From contig JAJDCD010000008.1 in the NCBI GenBank assembly GCA_029261035.1, forward strand, positions 401,967 through 465,966: a DNA stretch of 64,000 nt, read 5' to 3'. Position 1 is the stretch's first letter. Each line of letters begins with the position of its first letter. The notes under the pieces are model-generated. The model had not been told where the DNA came from. It searched no databases and was given only the letters and a program-made list of their open reading frames with translations. The DNA is from Candidatus Omnitrophota bacterium (lineage in GTDB: Bacteria > Omnitrophota > Omnitrophia > Omnitrophales > JACROU01). The position numbers and the translations under genes are program-made. Below, one piece after another: positions 1-8,774 of this stretch.

Positions 1-161
1 TTGAACACGTCACTATTGCAATAAACGCCAAAAATGTGAGTATGTAATGAATCGTATTTTTTTTCATAAGTTCAGTCAAGAATAACATCTTTTAATTTTT
101 TGTTCAATCGCAGAAGTTGCTATTACTCTGCATGATCTTGAAACAAACACAAATATAATCG

Positions 162-404
162 TCAGGAGCTCCGTCGCCGAATTTTCATCCAATAATCGCC
201 TTCTGCGTGCTTGATAGTAATATGCGCCTCACGGGCAAGCCAGCCTGCAGCCATAAGAATCAGATCCCTTGAACAATGGGTAACATCTATTAGTTCTGCA
301 ATCGGAAGCTCATCTTTATCATCCAATGCGCGCCAAATTTCCCCAGCAACAATGCCTATCTCGGTTATCATGGATATTTGATCTTCCGTTTTATATGGCT
401 TCAT
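162..404 (-). CDS. DUF2582-type winged helix-turn-helix protein
   Basis: Small 80-residue protein. The core GEIWRALDDKDELPIAEL...LAAGWLAREAHI-like pattern matches the winged-helix DUF2582 family (family recognition from memory): a helix pair followed by a GWLAREA recognition segment at about residues 53-60. It probably binds DNA or acts as a small regulatory adaptor; no experimental role is assumed. The start has GGGAG about 8 bases upstream and the gene overlaps the end of the P-II gene by 14 bp, so it is the last gene of the heavy-metal efflux operon. The basic tail KIRRRSS ends the protein. Function within the operon is unknown. Confidence 0.75.
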   Translation of the reverse strand: MKPYKTEDQISMITEIGIVAGEIWRALDDKDELPIAELIDVTHCSRDLILMAAGWLAREAHITIKHAEGDYWMKIRRRSS

Positions 405-729
405 TTCCTTGGCTCCCGGTCCTAATACTCATGGCAGTCTCAATTTTCGTAACAAATATTTTTCCGTCACCTCTTCTACCTGTATGCGCATGCTCTTTGA
501 TCGTTTTTACGATCTCATCGACCTCGTCATCTTCACATGCAATTTCTAACTTCACCTTCGGTGTAAATTCCACACAGTCCGCTTTTGCATCATGCGCGTA
601 CCCCTCATCTTTTTCTTTTCCAAATCCTTTGATTTCATTCACACTCATCCCTCGAATATGAATAGCGTGAAGTGCGTCTGTTACTTTTTGAAGCATAAAG
701 GGCTGTATATAAGCTTTAATTTCTTTCAT
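391..729 (-). CDS. P-II family signalling protein of a metal-efflux operon
   Basis: 112 residues, the usual GlnB/GlnK length. Family signatures are visible: KGFG at 34-37 before the T-loop, FTPKVKLEIACEDDEV after it, and TGRRGDGKIFV in the B-loop region (about 83-93), which binds nucleotide in this family. Aligning by position with E. coli GlnB, the uridylylated Tyr51 is replaced by Asp (YAHDAKADC segment), so control by GlnD-type modification is unlikely. The gene lies directly after the RND pump gene and shares its direction. P-II proteins next to CusA/CzcA pumps are a recurrent arrangement, so it may sense nucleotides or metal rather than nitrogen. A clear AAGGAGA ribosome site precedes the ATG. 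Confidence 0.9.
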   Translation of the reverse strand: MKEIKAYIQPFMLQKVTDALHAIHIRGMSVNEIKGFGKEKDEGYAHDAKADCVEFTPKVKLEIACEDDEVDEIVKTIKEHAHTGRRGDGKIFVTKIETAMSIRTGSQGNEAI

Positions 730-753
730 TTCAAATCTCCTTTTTAAAAATTG

Positions 754-3700
754 TTAAAATTCAATTCTTTCCTCTTTCACAAACCATCCGTAAAACGCGG
801 GTATCGCAAAAAGCGTTAAAAATGTTGACGAGACAAGTCCACCAATCACAACTATAGCTAAAGGTCTTTGAACCTCAGAGCCCGTCCCCGTTGAAAAGAC
901 AAGCGGAAGAAGCCCCAAACCTGTCGTAATGGCGGTCATTAAAACAGGCCGTAACCTATCTTGTGCGGCTTGCGTGCAAGCCTTAATCATTTCCATACCT
1001 TCTAGCCGCAATTGTGTAATGCGTGAGACTAAGACGAGTCCATTCCCCACAGCAATTCCAAACAACGCAATAAAGCCAACCGAGGAAGGCACAGACAGGT
1101 TGAGTCCCGTGATAAACAATCCGATAAGGCCACCCACTAAGGCGAGGGGAATATTCAGCACAATTAAAAATGCTTTCGGGAGAGAATTAAATGTTGAGTA
1201 TAAAAGCAATATAACGAGACCAATCGTTATCGGGACAACAACCGAGAGTCTTTTGTTTGCTTTCTGCTGCAACTCAAAATCTCCGCCCCACTCCATGAGA
1301 TATCCCGTAGGGAAAGTGACATTTTTCTTGATGACTTTTTGGCCTTCTTCAACAAAACCACCAATGTCACGACCTCTCACGTTGACTTGAACCACGATAA
1401 ATCGTTGGTTGTTCTCTCGCGTAATCTGACGAGGGCCAACAACCTCTGTGATATTAGCAACCTGGCCTAGAGGTACATGCGCACCGCTAGGTGTTGCTAA
1501 CAAAAGGCCTTCTATGGCCTCCCTTGAAGATCTTGCTTCTTCTCGGTATCTCACGTAAATATCAAAGCGCTTAACGCCTTCAAACACCTGCCCGGCTTCT
1601 TCACCACCAACTGCTGCGCGAATGGTTTCTTGGACTTCCTGCATCGTTAATCCGTACTGTGCAATTCTGTTTGGATCAGGTGTAATCACAAGTTGAGGTG
1701 TTCCTGTAACTTGATCTGCCTGCACGTCTTGCGCCCCACGAATTTCTTTAACAGCTGTCACAACTTCATCTGCAAGTCGCTTCAACTCAGAGATATTATC
1801 CCCATAAATTTTTATTGCTAAATCAGCTCGAATTCCTTCAAGCATTTCATCAATCGTCATAGCAATAGGTTGCGTGAAACTCAAATTTACGCCAGGAAAC
1901 TTCGACAACTTTTCACTCATGACCTGAAAAAGATCTTCTTGGTTCTTAGCGGTCTTCCACTCTTTTTTAGGTTTTAAGTTCACATACATTTCGGCACTAT
2001 TAATAGGATCAGCATGAGCGCCAACTTCGCCTCTTCCAACACGGCTCACGACTCGCGTGACTTCAGGGAACTTAAGGAGTTGCTTCTCAAGTAAGAAAGC
2101 TGTTTCTTTTGATTCATTAAGAGAGATGGAAGGTGCCATCGTAGCTCTCACAACAAGTGTCCCTTCTTGCAATTCAGGTGTGAACTCTTTACCCAAAAAG
2201 GGAAAGACCACGACTCCTAAAGCTGCAATGATCAGCGTGATGCAAAGCGTCATTTTCCGGTGTCCGACAAAATGCTTTAGAGGGGCTGCATAAACACCCT
2301 GCAATTTGTCAATCATCTTCTCGCCGAATGATTTTTTTTGATGACCCTTCTGAGGTTGTTTCAAAATCATAGCGCTCAATGCCGGAACAAATGCAAGTGC
2401 ATAGAGTAATGAACCAAACATCGCCATCATGATGGTGATCGCGAGTGGCCGAAACGTCTTCCCTTCAACTCCTTGCAATGAAAGAAGCGGAAGAAACACA
2501 ATTACGACGATTAACACTGCAAACATAACCGGACGCCCCATCTCACGACAAGCGTCTGCGACTATTTTTATCTTTGAGTGTTTCTCAGCGCCCTCAGCGC
2601 TAAAATGACGATCACAATTTTCAATCATAACAATGGACGCATCAACCATCATGCCAATTGCAATGGCAAGTCCACCAAGTGACATTAAGTTGGCCGATAT
2701 GTTGTAATATTTCATTAATATAAAAGTGAGAAGGACACTAAAAGCAATCGAACCCGCAACAATAAGCGAGCCTCTAACACCTCCGAGAAATAAGAACAAG
2801 ACAAGAGCAACAAGAAATACGCCTTGAATAAGTGCGTTTGTTACCGTTTTGACACAGGCTTCAACCAAAGTTTTTTGGTCATAATAAGGAATGATTTTGA
2901 CTCCCTCTGGCAAAGCCTCATTGATCTTCGCAAGTTTCTCTTCTACGCTCTTGATCACTGTAGAGGTATTGGTCCCAAATAATTTAATCACCATTCCAGC
3001 AACAACTTCCTCAGTTCCATTCAAAGTTTGAAGCCCACGCCGAATGGCTCCACCGATTTTGACATCAGCTACTTGCTTAAGGTAAATGCGGTTGTTGTCA
3101 TTTAAGGCTTTGACGACTATGTTTTCGAGATACTCCGCGTTTTTAATGAGCCCGATGGAACGAATAACATATTCTTCTTCTCCCTTTTCAATAAACTGAG
3201 CACCTACATTCAGGTTGTTCGCTTTAATCGCCTCAATGATTTCATGAAGCGTTAAGTCGTAGGCTAGTAGCTTCTCAGGATGAATAATCACTTGATACTG
3301 CCGCTCGTCCCCACCAATCCCCAACACTTCGGTGACACCCGTGACGGTCTGCAAATTAAATTTAATCAGCCAGTCCTGGATCGTCCTCATTTCCTCGGGT
3401 GTTCGTGTTCCCGTTTCATCCTGGAGGTAATAAAACAAAATCAATCCTAAGCCTGTGGAGATAGGGCCAAGCTCAGGTTCTCCCATACCCTCGGGGATAC
3501 TGTCGCGCGCCTCACCAATTCTTTCTGATACAAGCTGCCTTGCCCAATAGATATCCGTACCGTCTTTAAAGTAAATATTGACTACCGAAAGACCAAAATT
3601 TGAGACAGAGCGAATCTTCTCAACCGCTGGTAATCCGTTCATGGCGGTTTCAATCGGATAGGTCACCAACTGTTCAACTTCTTCCGGAGCAAGTCCTTCA

Positions 3701-3858
3701 GTTGTTGTGAACACTTGAACAAGCGAAGGTGTCACGTCTGGAAAAGCATCAATGGGAAGTTTGTCGTAGGAATATTTTCCAAAAACACATATCACAATAA
3801 ATGCAATAACGATAAGAAGCCTATTTTTTAAAGAAAAATCTATAATTCGATCCGTCAT
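754..3858 (-). CDS. czcA: Heavy-metal efflux RND transporter, inner-membrane pump (CzcA/CusA family)
   Basis: 1034 residues, the normal size for an HME-RND pump that uses the proton gradient to expel metal ions through a tripartite complex. The start MTDRIIDFSLKNRLL precedes TM1 (about 10-28), and the porter motif LPIDAFPDVTPSLVQV follows. TM4 carries AIGMMVDASIVMIEN at about 398-412; the Asp near residue 405 is the proton-relay residue of the family. At positions corresponding to the CusA methionine triad (573, 623, 672) I read Arg, Ser and Glu by hand alignment, so a Cu(I)/Ag(I) methionine relay is not supported and a divalent cation is more likely. AAAGGAGA lies 6-8 bases before the ATG. 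It sits between the adaptor and P-II genes. Confidence 0.93.
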   Translation of the reverse strand: MTDRIIDFSLKNRLLIVIAFIVICVFGKYSYDKLPIDAFPDVTPSLVQVFTTTEGLAPEEVEQLVTYPIETAMNGLPAVEKIRSVSNFGLSVVNIYFKDGTDIYWARQLVSERIGEARDSIPEGMGEPELGPISTGLGLILFYYLQDETGTRTPEEMRTIQDWLIKFNLQTVTGVTEVLGIGGDERQYQVIIHPEKLLAYDLTLHEIIEAIKANNLNVGAQFIEKGEEEYVIRSIGLIKNAEYLENIVVKALNDNNRIYLKQVADVKIGGAIRRGLQTLNGTEEVVAGMVIKLFGTNTSTVIKSVEEKLAKINEALPEGVKIIPYYDQKTLVEACVKTVTNALIQGVFLVALVLFLFLGGVRGSLIVAGSIAFSVLLTFILMKYYNISANLMSLGGLAIAIGMMVDASIVMIENCDRHFSAEGAEKHSKIKIVADACREMGRPVMFAVLIVVIVFLPLLSLQGVEGKTFRPLAITIMMAMFGSLLYALAFVPALSAMILKQPQKGHQKKSFGEKMIDKLQGVYAAPLKHFVGHRKMTLCITLIIAALGVVVFPFLGKEFTPELQEGTLVVRATMAPSISLNESKETAFLLEKQLLKFPEVTRVVSRVGRGEVGAHADPINSAEMYVNLKPKKEWKTAKNQEDLFQVMSEKLSKFPGVNLSFTQPIAMTIDEMLEGIRADLAIKIYGDNISELKRLADEVVTAVKEIRGAQDVQADQVTGTPQLVITPDPNRIAQYGLTMQEVQETIRAAVGGEEAGQVFEGVKRFDIYVRYREEARSSREAIEGLLLATPSGAHVPLGQVANITEVVGPRQITRENNQRFIVVQVNVRGRDIGGFVEEGQKVIKKNVTFPTGYLMEWGGDFELQQKANKRLSVVVPITIGLVILLLYSTFNSLPKAFLIVLNIPLALVGGLIGLFITGLNLSVPSSVGFIALFGIAVGNGLVLVSRITQLRLEGMEMIKACTQAAQDRLRPVLMTAITTGLGLLPLVFSTGTGSEVQRPLAIVVIGGLVSSTFLTLFAIPAFYGWFVKEERIEF

Positions 3859-3895
3859 ACGTTATCTCCTTTTTCTCAAGTCTTTATGAATAAAT

Positions 3896-4885
3896 TTAAT
3901 GACCGTGGCCATCGCCAAACGATGCCTTCTCTCGCTCTGACTTGAGATTAAAACTCCCATGCACAACAACGTGTTCTCCTTCACTCAGGCCCGATTTGAC
4001 TTCAACTGCGTCACCAACGGCATGCCCGAGCACAACCTCTCTGATTTCGATTTCATCCTTTTCTTGAGGAACAAAAACAACATTTTCGTTATTAACTAAT
4101 TGGATCGCTGATTTCGGCACAATAAGACTTTCCCGATCTGTGTGATAAATCAGTGCCCCAGAAATCGACATCCCGAGTTTTAAGAGATGCTCCGAGTTAT
4201 CCACATCCACGCGAACCTTAATGGATTTTGATTCGTCATCAATTTCAGGTGAAATGAAAACAACTTTTCCATGAAATAGAGTCTCGGGATAAGCAATAGA
4301 CATCACTTCGACTTGCTGACCAATTTTTACAAATCTCAAGTCTCTCTCATAGATATCAATAGTGGCTCGCAAAGTATCCAGATTTACAATGCTCACCAGG
4401 GATTTTAAGCGGTCAACTTTATCGCCTTTCTTAACATAGATTGAAATGATTGTGCCATGCTCAGCTGACTTAATACTTTCAGTAACTCCATCTGGTTGCC
4501 TAATGGTTAAAAGATCAGACCCCTCGTCAACGATATCTCCCAGGGCAATATGAACGGTTTCAACAACTCCTCCATTTGCATAAGTAATATGTGAATACTG
4601 CTCCGTGTCCTTCGCAACTTTTCCATAGACTTTCAAACGGTCCCCGAAGGTTTTCTTTTGCACTTTGATTGTCTGAAGGCCAATCATCTCGCGTGCTTCT
4701 GCATCAAGCTCCATACTATTTTCTTCATGATGTTCACCTTCTTCTCCGTGATCATCATGCTTTTGCTCACTGACCTCCTCACGCTTCGAGTGATCGTGAT
4801 CATGTTCCTCTTCTGCGAATCCAAGACCAGAAGCTGACAACATCACTAAAACTGAAAACAATAAAACCAAATAACGCTTATCCAT
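3896..4885 (-). CDS. czcB: RND periplasmic adaptor, His-rich (CzcB/CusB type)
   Basis: Membrane-fusion subunit linking the pump to the TolC-like channel. I chose the start at 4885 (MDKRYLVLLFSVLVML) because AAGGAGA lies just upstream and a clean signal peptide follows; a longer frame to 4945 would bury it. The mature N-terminus (about residues 24-58) is extremely rich in His, Asp and Glu (EEEHDHDHS, HDDHGEEGEHHEE), suggesting metal binding or buffering. The lipoyl/barrel region (GGVVETVHIALGDIVDEGS, GTIISIYVKKGDKV) and beta-barrel follow, and the C-terminus ends in DGHGH. The start overlaps the end of the TolC-like gene by 8 bp, indicating translational coupling. Confidence 0.92.
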   Translation of the reverse strand: MDKRYLVLLFSVLVMLSASGLGFAEEEHDHDHSKREEVSEQKHDDHGEEGEHHEENSMELDAEAREMIGLQTIKVQKKTFGDRLKVYGKVAKDTEQYSHITYANGGVVETVHIALGDIVDEGSDLLTIRQPDGVTESIKSAEHGTIISIYVKKGDKVDRLKSLVSIVNLDTLRATIDIYERDLRFVKIGQQVEVMSIAYPETLFHGKVVFISPEIDDESKSIKVRVDVDNSEHLLKLGMSISGALIYHTDRESLIVPKSAIQLVNNENVVFVPQEKDEIEIREVVLGHAVGDAVEVKSGLSEGEHVVVHGSFNLKSEREKASFGDGHGH

Positions 4886-6161
4886 TTTTTTCTCCTTCGC
4901 CTTGTCCCTCGTGAGGAATAGGGGTAGATTGAATAGCTCTTTCAAGCGCAGCCACTCTTGTCATGTAATTTCTTAAAGCCTCGAGGTAAGCAACTCTTGT
5001 TTGCTTAATCGTTTTCATACTGTCTAAGTAGGAGATGAATGTCATCTGACCCTCTTGATACTGCGTTGTAATTTGTCTTAATAGCTCGTTGGATTCCTCA
5101 AGCGTTTTTTGTTGAATCTGGACTTGCTTATCACCGAGCTCTGCTTCGAGAAACGCTGTATAGACATCAAGACCGACTTCATTTTTAAAAGCTTCCAACT
5201 TTATCTCTTGAATTTTCTTTTCAGCTTTCGCCTCTTTCACTTCACCGAGATTAAAACCCCAAAGCGGATAAGACGCCTCGATCAGGAGAGCTGTATCATT
5301 TTCGTATTCCACTGTTGTTCGCTCAACGCCAACCGCCATCTCAGGCAAAAACACTTTTAAAAGTGCTCGCCACAATCCTTTCTTCTTGGTACGAAGTTTA
5401 ATCTCTTCCTGCTTCAAATCTGCACGTTGTAGGAGAGCATCTGCTTTAATCAATGCGTATTTATAATTCAACGCTTCATAACTTAACTCATCAGAAAGAA
5501 CAAACGCCTCTTCAGCAACACGACCCAATGCTAGGTTGAATTCTCCTTGTGATACTTTCAGGTCTTTCTCTGCGATCAATAAGTTATTTTCAGCACTCGA
5601 GAGCTCGATACGCGCTCTTATAACATCGCTTTTAAGCCCCTTACCCGATTGATATCTTGTTTCAACTTTGGTAAAGAAATTCCTCGTCACATTCAAATTA
5701 TCTTCAGCGACCTCCAAGGCCTGTTCTTGCGCAAGAATCGTAGAATAGAGCTCAATAATGTTTTCACGCACTTCAGCCCATGCAAGTTCAATATCTTTTT
5801 TAGCAATTCGAACTCCATCTTTCGCCATGCTTGCGCCTAAGAATCTGGTTCCCAAAGCATCAAGCGGCTGTTTAATTGAGAAAGAATCGACGGAGCCCTT
5901 CCTTGAGCCTTCTGATTTTTTAAGCCCACCAACCTCAAACCCAACTTCAGGATTTGGTAGAGCTTCGCTTTGAATCCATCTTCCTTTGGAAGCCTTCACT
6001 TCTTCACGGGCCACAATCATTCGGGGGTTATTCTGGTAAGCTAACCTTAAGGCTCCCTCCAATGAGACAGAGGACGCCCCAGCACTTTCAGCTCTTGCAA
6101 TGAAAGCATTTGAACAAATACAGATAAATAGAAACAAATATATATTTAATTTTCTTGCCAT
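4878..6161 (-). CDS. czcC: TolC-family outer-membrane efflux protein (CzcC type)
   Basis: 427 residues with a signal peptide (MARKLNIYLFLFICICSNAFIARA) and the duplicated helical-hairpin organisation of outer-membrane efflux proteins: LEGALRLAYQNNPRMIVAREEVKASKG in the first half, LEAELGDKQVQIQQKTLEESNELL and YQEGQMTFISYLDSMKTIKQTR in the second. The latter resembles the family's xYxxGxxxxxxxLxA signature. It forms the exit duct for the RND pump. No strong ribosome-binding site is visible. The gene follows a small secreted cysteine protein by 56 bp and leads into the adaptor gene with an 8-bp overlap. Confidence 0.9.
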   Translation of the reverse strand: MARKLNIYLFLFICICSNAFIARAESAGASSVSLEGALRLAYQNNPRMIVAREEVKASKGRWIQSEALPNPEVGFEVGGLKKSEGSRKGSVDSFSIKQPLDALGTRFLGASMAKDGVRIAKKDIELAWAEVRENIIELYSTILAQEQALEVAEDNLNVTRNFFTKVETRYQSGKGLKSDVIRARIELSSAENNLLIAEKDLKVSQGEFNLALGRVAEEAFVLSDELSYEALNYKYALIKADALLQRADLKQEEIKLRTKKKGLWRALLKVFLPEMAVGVERTTVEYENDTALLIEASYPLWGFNLGEVKEAKAEKKIQEIKLEAFKNEVGLDVYTAFLEAELGDKQVQIQQKTLEESNELLRQITTQYQEGQMTFISYLDSMKTIKQTRVAYLEALRNYMTRVAALERAIQSTPIPHEGQGEGEKNG

Positions 6162-6217
6162 GATAAATATCCAATAGTTTAAGAGGTTAAGGTTTTGGAC
6201 AGACTACGAGCGTGAGC

Positions 6218-6529
6218 TCAGGCAAGAAGGAGAGGTGGGCGGAAAATCGATCCAAGAGGTGGATCGGGACTCTCTGAGAGAGAGTGGATAACAGATCCTA
6301 AAGATGGAAGCGATTGACCTACGTCCATTGACGTGGAACCGACATTCCAAAGATGATGAGAAGAACAGCAAATGAAATCACAGTGGGCACCACCCTCTTT
6401 AGCTACATCAGAAGAGTTGCAGCCATCCATCTGAGCTAAAGCAGGTTCAATAGCAACGCAATTGACAATCCCAAAAAGGGCGACCAAAGCAATAAGAGTG
6501 ATGGGTAGTCGTTTCATTTTAATCATCAT
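6218..6529 (-). CDS. Small secreted Cys/His-containing protein, first gene of the efflux operon
   Basis: 103 residues. A hydrophobic signal segment (about 8-32, ending EPALAQ) is followed by a short exported chain with CNSS, HCDFICCSSHH and a hydrophobic proline-rich end SIFRPPLLLA. The Cys/His cluster (about 47-58) could bind metal. Short poorly conserved ORFs with this kind of RPP tail are often found at the head of czc/cus operons, so I place it in the metal-efflux operon; this is inference from context. I do not recognise a named family. The start could also be the internal Met at 6517; no Shine-Dalgarno sequence decides it. Confidence 0.6.
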   Translation of the reverse strand: MMIKMKRLPITLIALVALFGIVNCVAIEPALAQMDGCNSSDVAKEGGAHCDFICCSSHHLWNVGSTSMDVGQSLPSLGSVIHSLSESPDPPLGSIFRPPLLLA

Positions 6530-6576
6530 TCAGAAGTTTATCATTCAGATACAAGAGTGTCAATTAATTACCCTTG

Positions 6577-6697
6577 TCAATTACCCTGTTTCAAAGGGCA
6601 TTTAACTGTGCCATAAGAGCAAAAGACACAACACTCACCTGGCGCCGTTTTTAAACATCACCCTATATTGCGTACAAGTATAAAAATACCGATTCAT
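6577..6697 (-). pseudogene. Decayed GDCC-motif protein gene, one-base frameshift
   Basis: Reading the minus strand gives MNRYFYTC at 6697 and, in the next frame, APGECCVFCSYGTVKC followed by PLKQGN and a stop at 6577. These correspond to the QYFYTC and GDCCAFCSYGTVKC parts of the intact GDCC protein at 13363-13563. The two parts are separated by a run of five A residues (TTTAAAAACGG); removing one A joins them. The N-terminal CPECC half seen in the intact homologue is absent or unrecognisable. It lies between the ferritin-like gene and the efflux operon, so it may be the relic of a mercury-type cassette gene. A sequencing error in the A run is the alternative. Confidence 0.65.
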
Positions 6698-6742
6698 TGA
6701 GAGGCGCCAGCACCCTTTTATGCAACTTTGTTCACCATTCAA

Positions 6743-7198
6743 TTAAGATTCAAAGGGTGAAAGGTCTCCGGGCTTTCTGAGCATTTTATTGACTTCATCT
6801 TGATGAAGCTCTTCAGCATAAATCATTTCGCGCGCATATTCTTCAAGCGTAATGGACTTTCCTTGAACCAATTCAAGAAGCTTATAGTAACTCTCTACGG
6901 ATAACTTCTCATGCTCAAGGCTTTCCCTCAAAATATCTCCGATATCATGTTTTTCCGTTTCGAGGAGCTTCCCGATTTTAAGCGAGGGGTGTCCTCCCAT
7001 CATCGTCGCTAATTCGCCCGCCTTATGCGCGTGCGCCAGTCCTTCACTTGCAACCCCTTTGAGCCAACTCACGATAGGAATGCGGTTGTATCCGTACACC
7101 ATCAAAGAATAATGCGTGTATCGAACCACGCCCGCTAATTCAAGTTCCATGATTTCATTCAGGATTTCAATCGCTTTTTTCTTCTCTTCATTGTTCAT
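6743..7198 (-). CDS. bfr: Bacterioferritin-like (ferritin superfamily) protein
   Basis: 151 residues, close to the usual bacterioferritin length, forming a four-helix bundle. Visible iron-site type residues: Glu20 in ELELAGVVRYTHYS, the helix SEGLAHAHKAGELAT (His56, Glu62), ESLEHEKLSVESYY and EELHQDEV (E129xxH132). These match the ExxH pattern of di-iron carboxylate proteins, although the second-helix Glu-His spacing differs by one from E. coli Bfr in my hand alignment. Likely role is iron storage or detoxification in the cytoplasm. GGGGAG lies about 12 bases before the ATG. It follows the FTR1 iron permease gene by 50 bp, which fits an iron function. Confidence 0.8.
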   Translation of the reverse strand: MNNEEKKKAIEILNEIMELELAGVVRYTHYSLMVYGYNRIPIVSWLKGVASEGLAHAHKAGELATMMGGHPSLKIGKLLETEKHDIGDILRESLEHEKLSVESYYKLLELVQGKSITLEEYAREMIYAEELHQDEVNKMLRKPGDLSPFES

Positions 7199-7248
7199 AT
7201 ATTATCTGTCTCCCCTAGCTTATCGATAACAATCTTTTCAATATGGCA

Positions 7249-8088
7249 TCAGGCAGCTTGAACCTTTAACTCGACAGCGTTACTTCTCTTTCGGAGAAAA
7301 AACGGCATAGCTGCAAGATACCCAAAATAAAAAAGCACCTCCGTTAACGAAGGGTTCCCATTATAACCGAAAAGAGCTTTAAGAAAAGAACCTAGGCCCT
7401 CCTTCTCATTAAGAATGTGGTTGATATTCCAGACAGGGTAAACAACCTGCGGGATAATCCCCACTTCCTCAAGTTCGTGAATCCCGTAAGCTAGCAACCC
7501 TGCTGAAACCAAAAGAAGGAAAAATCCTGTTGAGCTGAACAGTGCCCGCAAAGGAATTTTTTTTCCAAGAGAAAACAAAGCTACGGTCACGACTGCGGCC
7601 GCTGTGAATCCCGAAGCACCTCCCCAAAAAGAGACGGCGCCCGAACCTTGATTTGCAATCGCACTCAAAAACAAAACCGTTTCGGCTCCTTCCCGAAAAA
7701 TAGCAAGAAATGGCAGTGCCATTAACGTCAATAATTCACCTTGCGTAACCGCCGCTTCTACTTTCATTTCAATTTCAGGGCGAATTCGCTTCGCCTGACG
7801 ATCCATCCAAAAAATCATATAGGTTAAGACTCCGCAAGCCGCAAGAGAAATCACGCCTTCAATGATTTTTTCCACGGCGCCCTGAGCGGAACTGAGAATA
7901 TTAAGAATAAGGAGGCCCGCAGCAATACTTGTAAGAACTCCTGCCAAACTACTCATGAGTATATGCGGGATATAACGCTTCTGTCCCAATCTAAAGAGGA
8001 CTGTCAAAATAATTCCGAGAATCAAACCAGCTTCCAGAGATTCACGAAAAACAACTAAAAACGTAGCTAATATCGATCCTTCATTCAT
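7249..8088 (-). CDS. FTR1-family high-affinity iron permease
   Basis: 279-residue membrane protein with about seven hydrophobic segments. Both REXXE iron-ligand motifs of the FTR1/EfeU family are present: FRESLEAGLILGI near residues 14-26 and FREGAETVLFLSA near 131-143, each in a transmembrane helix. It should import ferric (or oxidised ferrous) iron across the inner membrane. No EfeO or EfeB partner is adjacent; instead tonB lies upstream and the ferritin-like gene downstream, giving an uptake-plus-storage order. AAGGAT precedes the ATG. Confidence 0.9.
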   Translation of the reverse strand: MNEGSILATFLVVFRESLEAGLILGIILTVLFRLGQKRYIPHILMSSLAGVLTSIAAGLLILNILSSAQGAVEKIIEGVISLAACGVLTYMIFWMDRQAKRIRPEIEMKVEAAVTQGELLTLMALPFLAIFREGAETVLFLSAIANQGSGAVSFWGGASGFTAAAVVTVALFSLGKKIPLRALFSSTGFFLLLVSAGLLAYGIHELEEVGIIPQVVYPVWNINHILNEKEGLGSFLKALFGYNGNPSLTEVLFYFGYLAAMPFFLRKRSNAVELKVQAA

Positions 8089-8114
8089 AATAATAATTAT
8101 CCTTTTTCTATGGT

Positions 8115-8759
8115 TTATTGACGGCTTTCATTTTCGAGAACAAATCGAACCGGAATCTCAATCGTGCTCTTGACCGGCATTCCAGCAACATGAGCCGGCT
8201 TAAAATGCCAGTTTCTCACGGCACGCACCGCCGCTTGATCTAATATTTTTTGTCCGGAACTTATGCTAATTTTGACACTTTCAGCGCGACCTTCTGGAGA
8301 CACGCGAACATTTAAGTGAACGGTGCCCTCCCATCCGCGAAGTCTGGCAAGATGCGGATATTGCGGAGCTTTATTTTTCTGGCCGTCAGGCACGGCTTTT
8401 GTCAAAGCCCCTTGAATAGGAGAACTTAACACCTGGGGCATAGGCTCTTCTTTTAGAGGTTTAGCTTCTTCAGTTTTCGGCTTCGGCTGGTCCTCGACAG
8501 ATTCAATAACCTCCGGAGTCAAAACCGGGTTCTCCTTTTTAATATTCAAAACAGCTTCCTCTTTGACTTTTTCAGTCTTCGGAGGTGCCAGTTTTTCCTG
8601 AACCATAACGATCTCAACACTGTTAGGGGCACTCTTGACATTGTATTGCGGCGAAAGACTCCCCCAACCGTTTAAACCAAAAGTCAAGCCATGAAGGAGT
8701 AATGAACCCCCTAAAACTGGAATCAAAAAATTCTTTTCGTATGAAAATCGTACTTTCAC
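8115..8759 (-). CDS. tonB: TonB energy-transducing protein
   Basis: 214 residues: an N-terminal membrane anchor (about 12-30), a Lys/Glu/Pro-rich periplasmic linker (about 45-115, with PKTEKVKEE, PKPKTEEAKPLKEE), and a C-terminal TonB domain (about 128-210) containing YPHLARLRGWEGTVHLNVRVSPEGRAESV-type text and AAVRAVRNWHFKPA. It couples the ExbBD motor to the outer-membrane receptor. The start is a GTG with AGGAG seven bases upstream. It follows exbD by 15 bp in one operon. Confidence 0.92.
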   Translation of the reverse strand: MKVRFSYEKNFLIPVLGGSLLLHGLTFGLNGWGSLSPQYNVKSAPNSVEIVMVQEKLAPPKTEKVKEEAVLNIKKENPVLTPEVIESVEDQPKPKTEEAKPLKEEPMPQVLSSPIQGALTKAVPDGQKNKAPQYPHLARLRGWEGTVHLNVRVSPEGRAESVKISISSGQKILDQAAVRAVRNWHFKPAHVAGMPVKSTIEIPVRFVLENESRQ

Positions 8760-8774
8760 TCCCAGACTCCTGAG

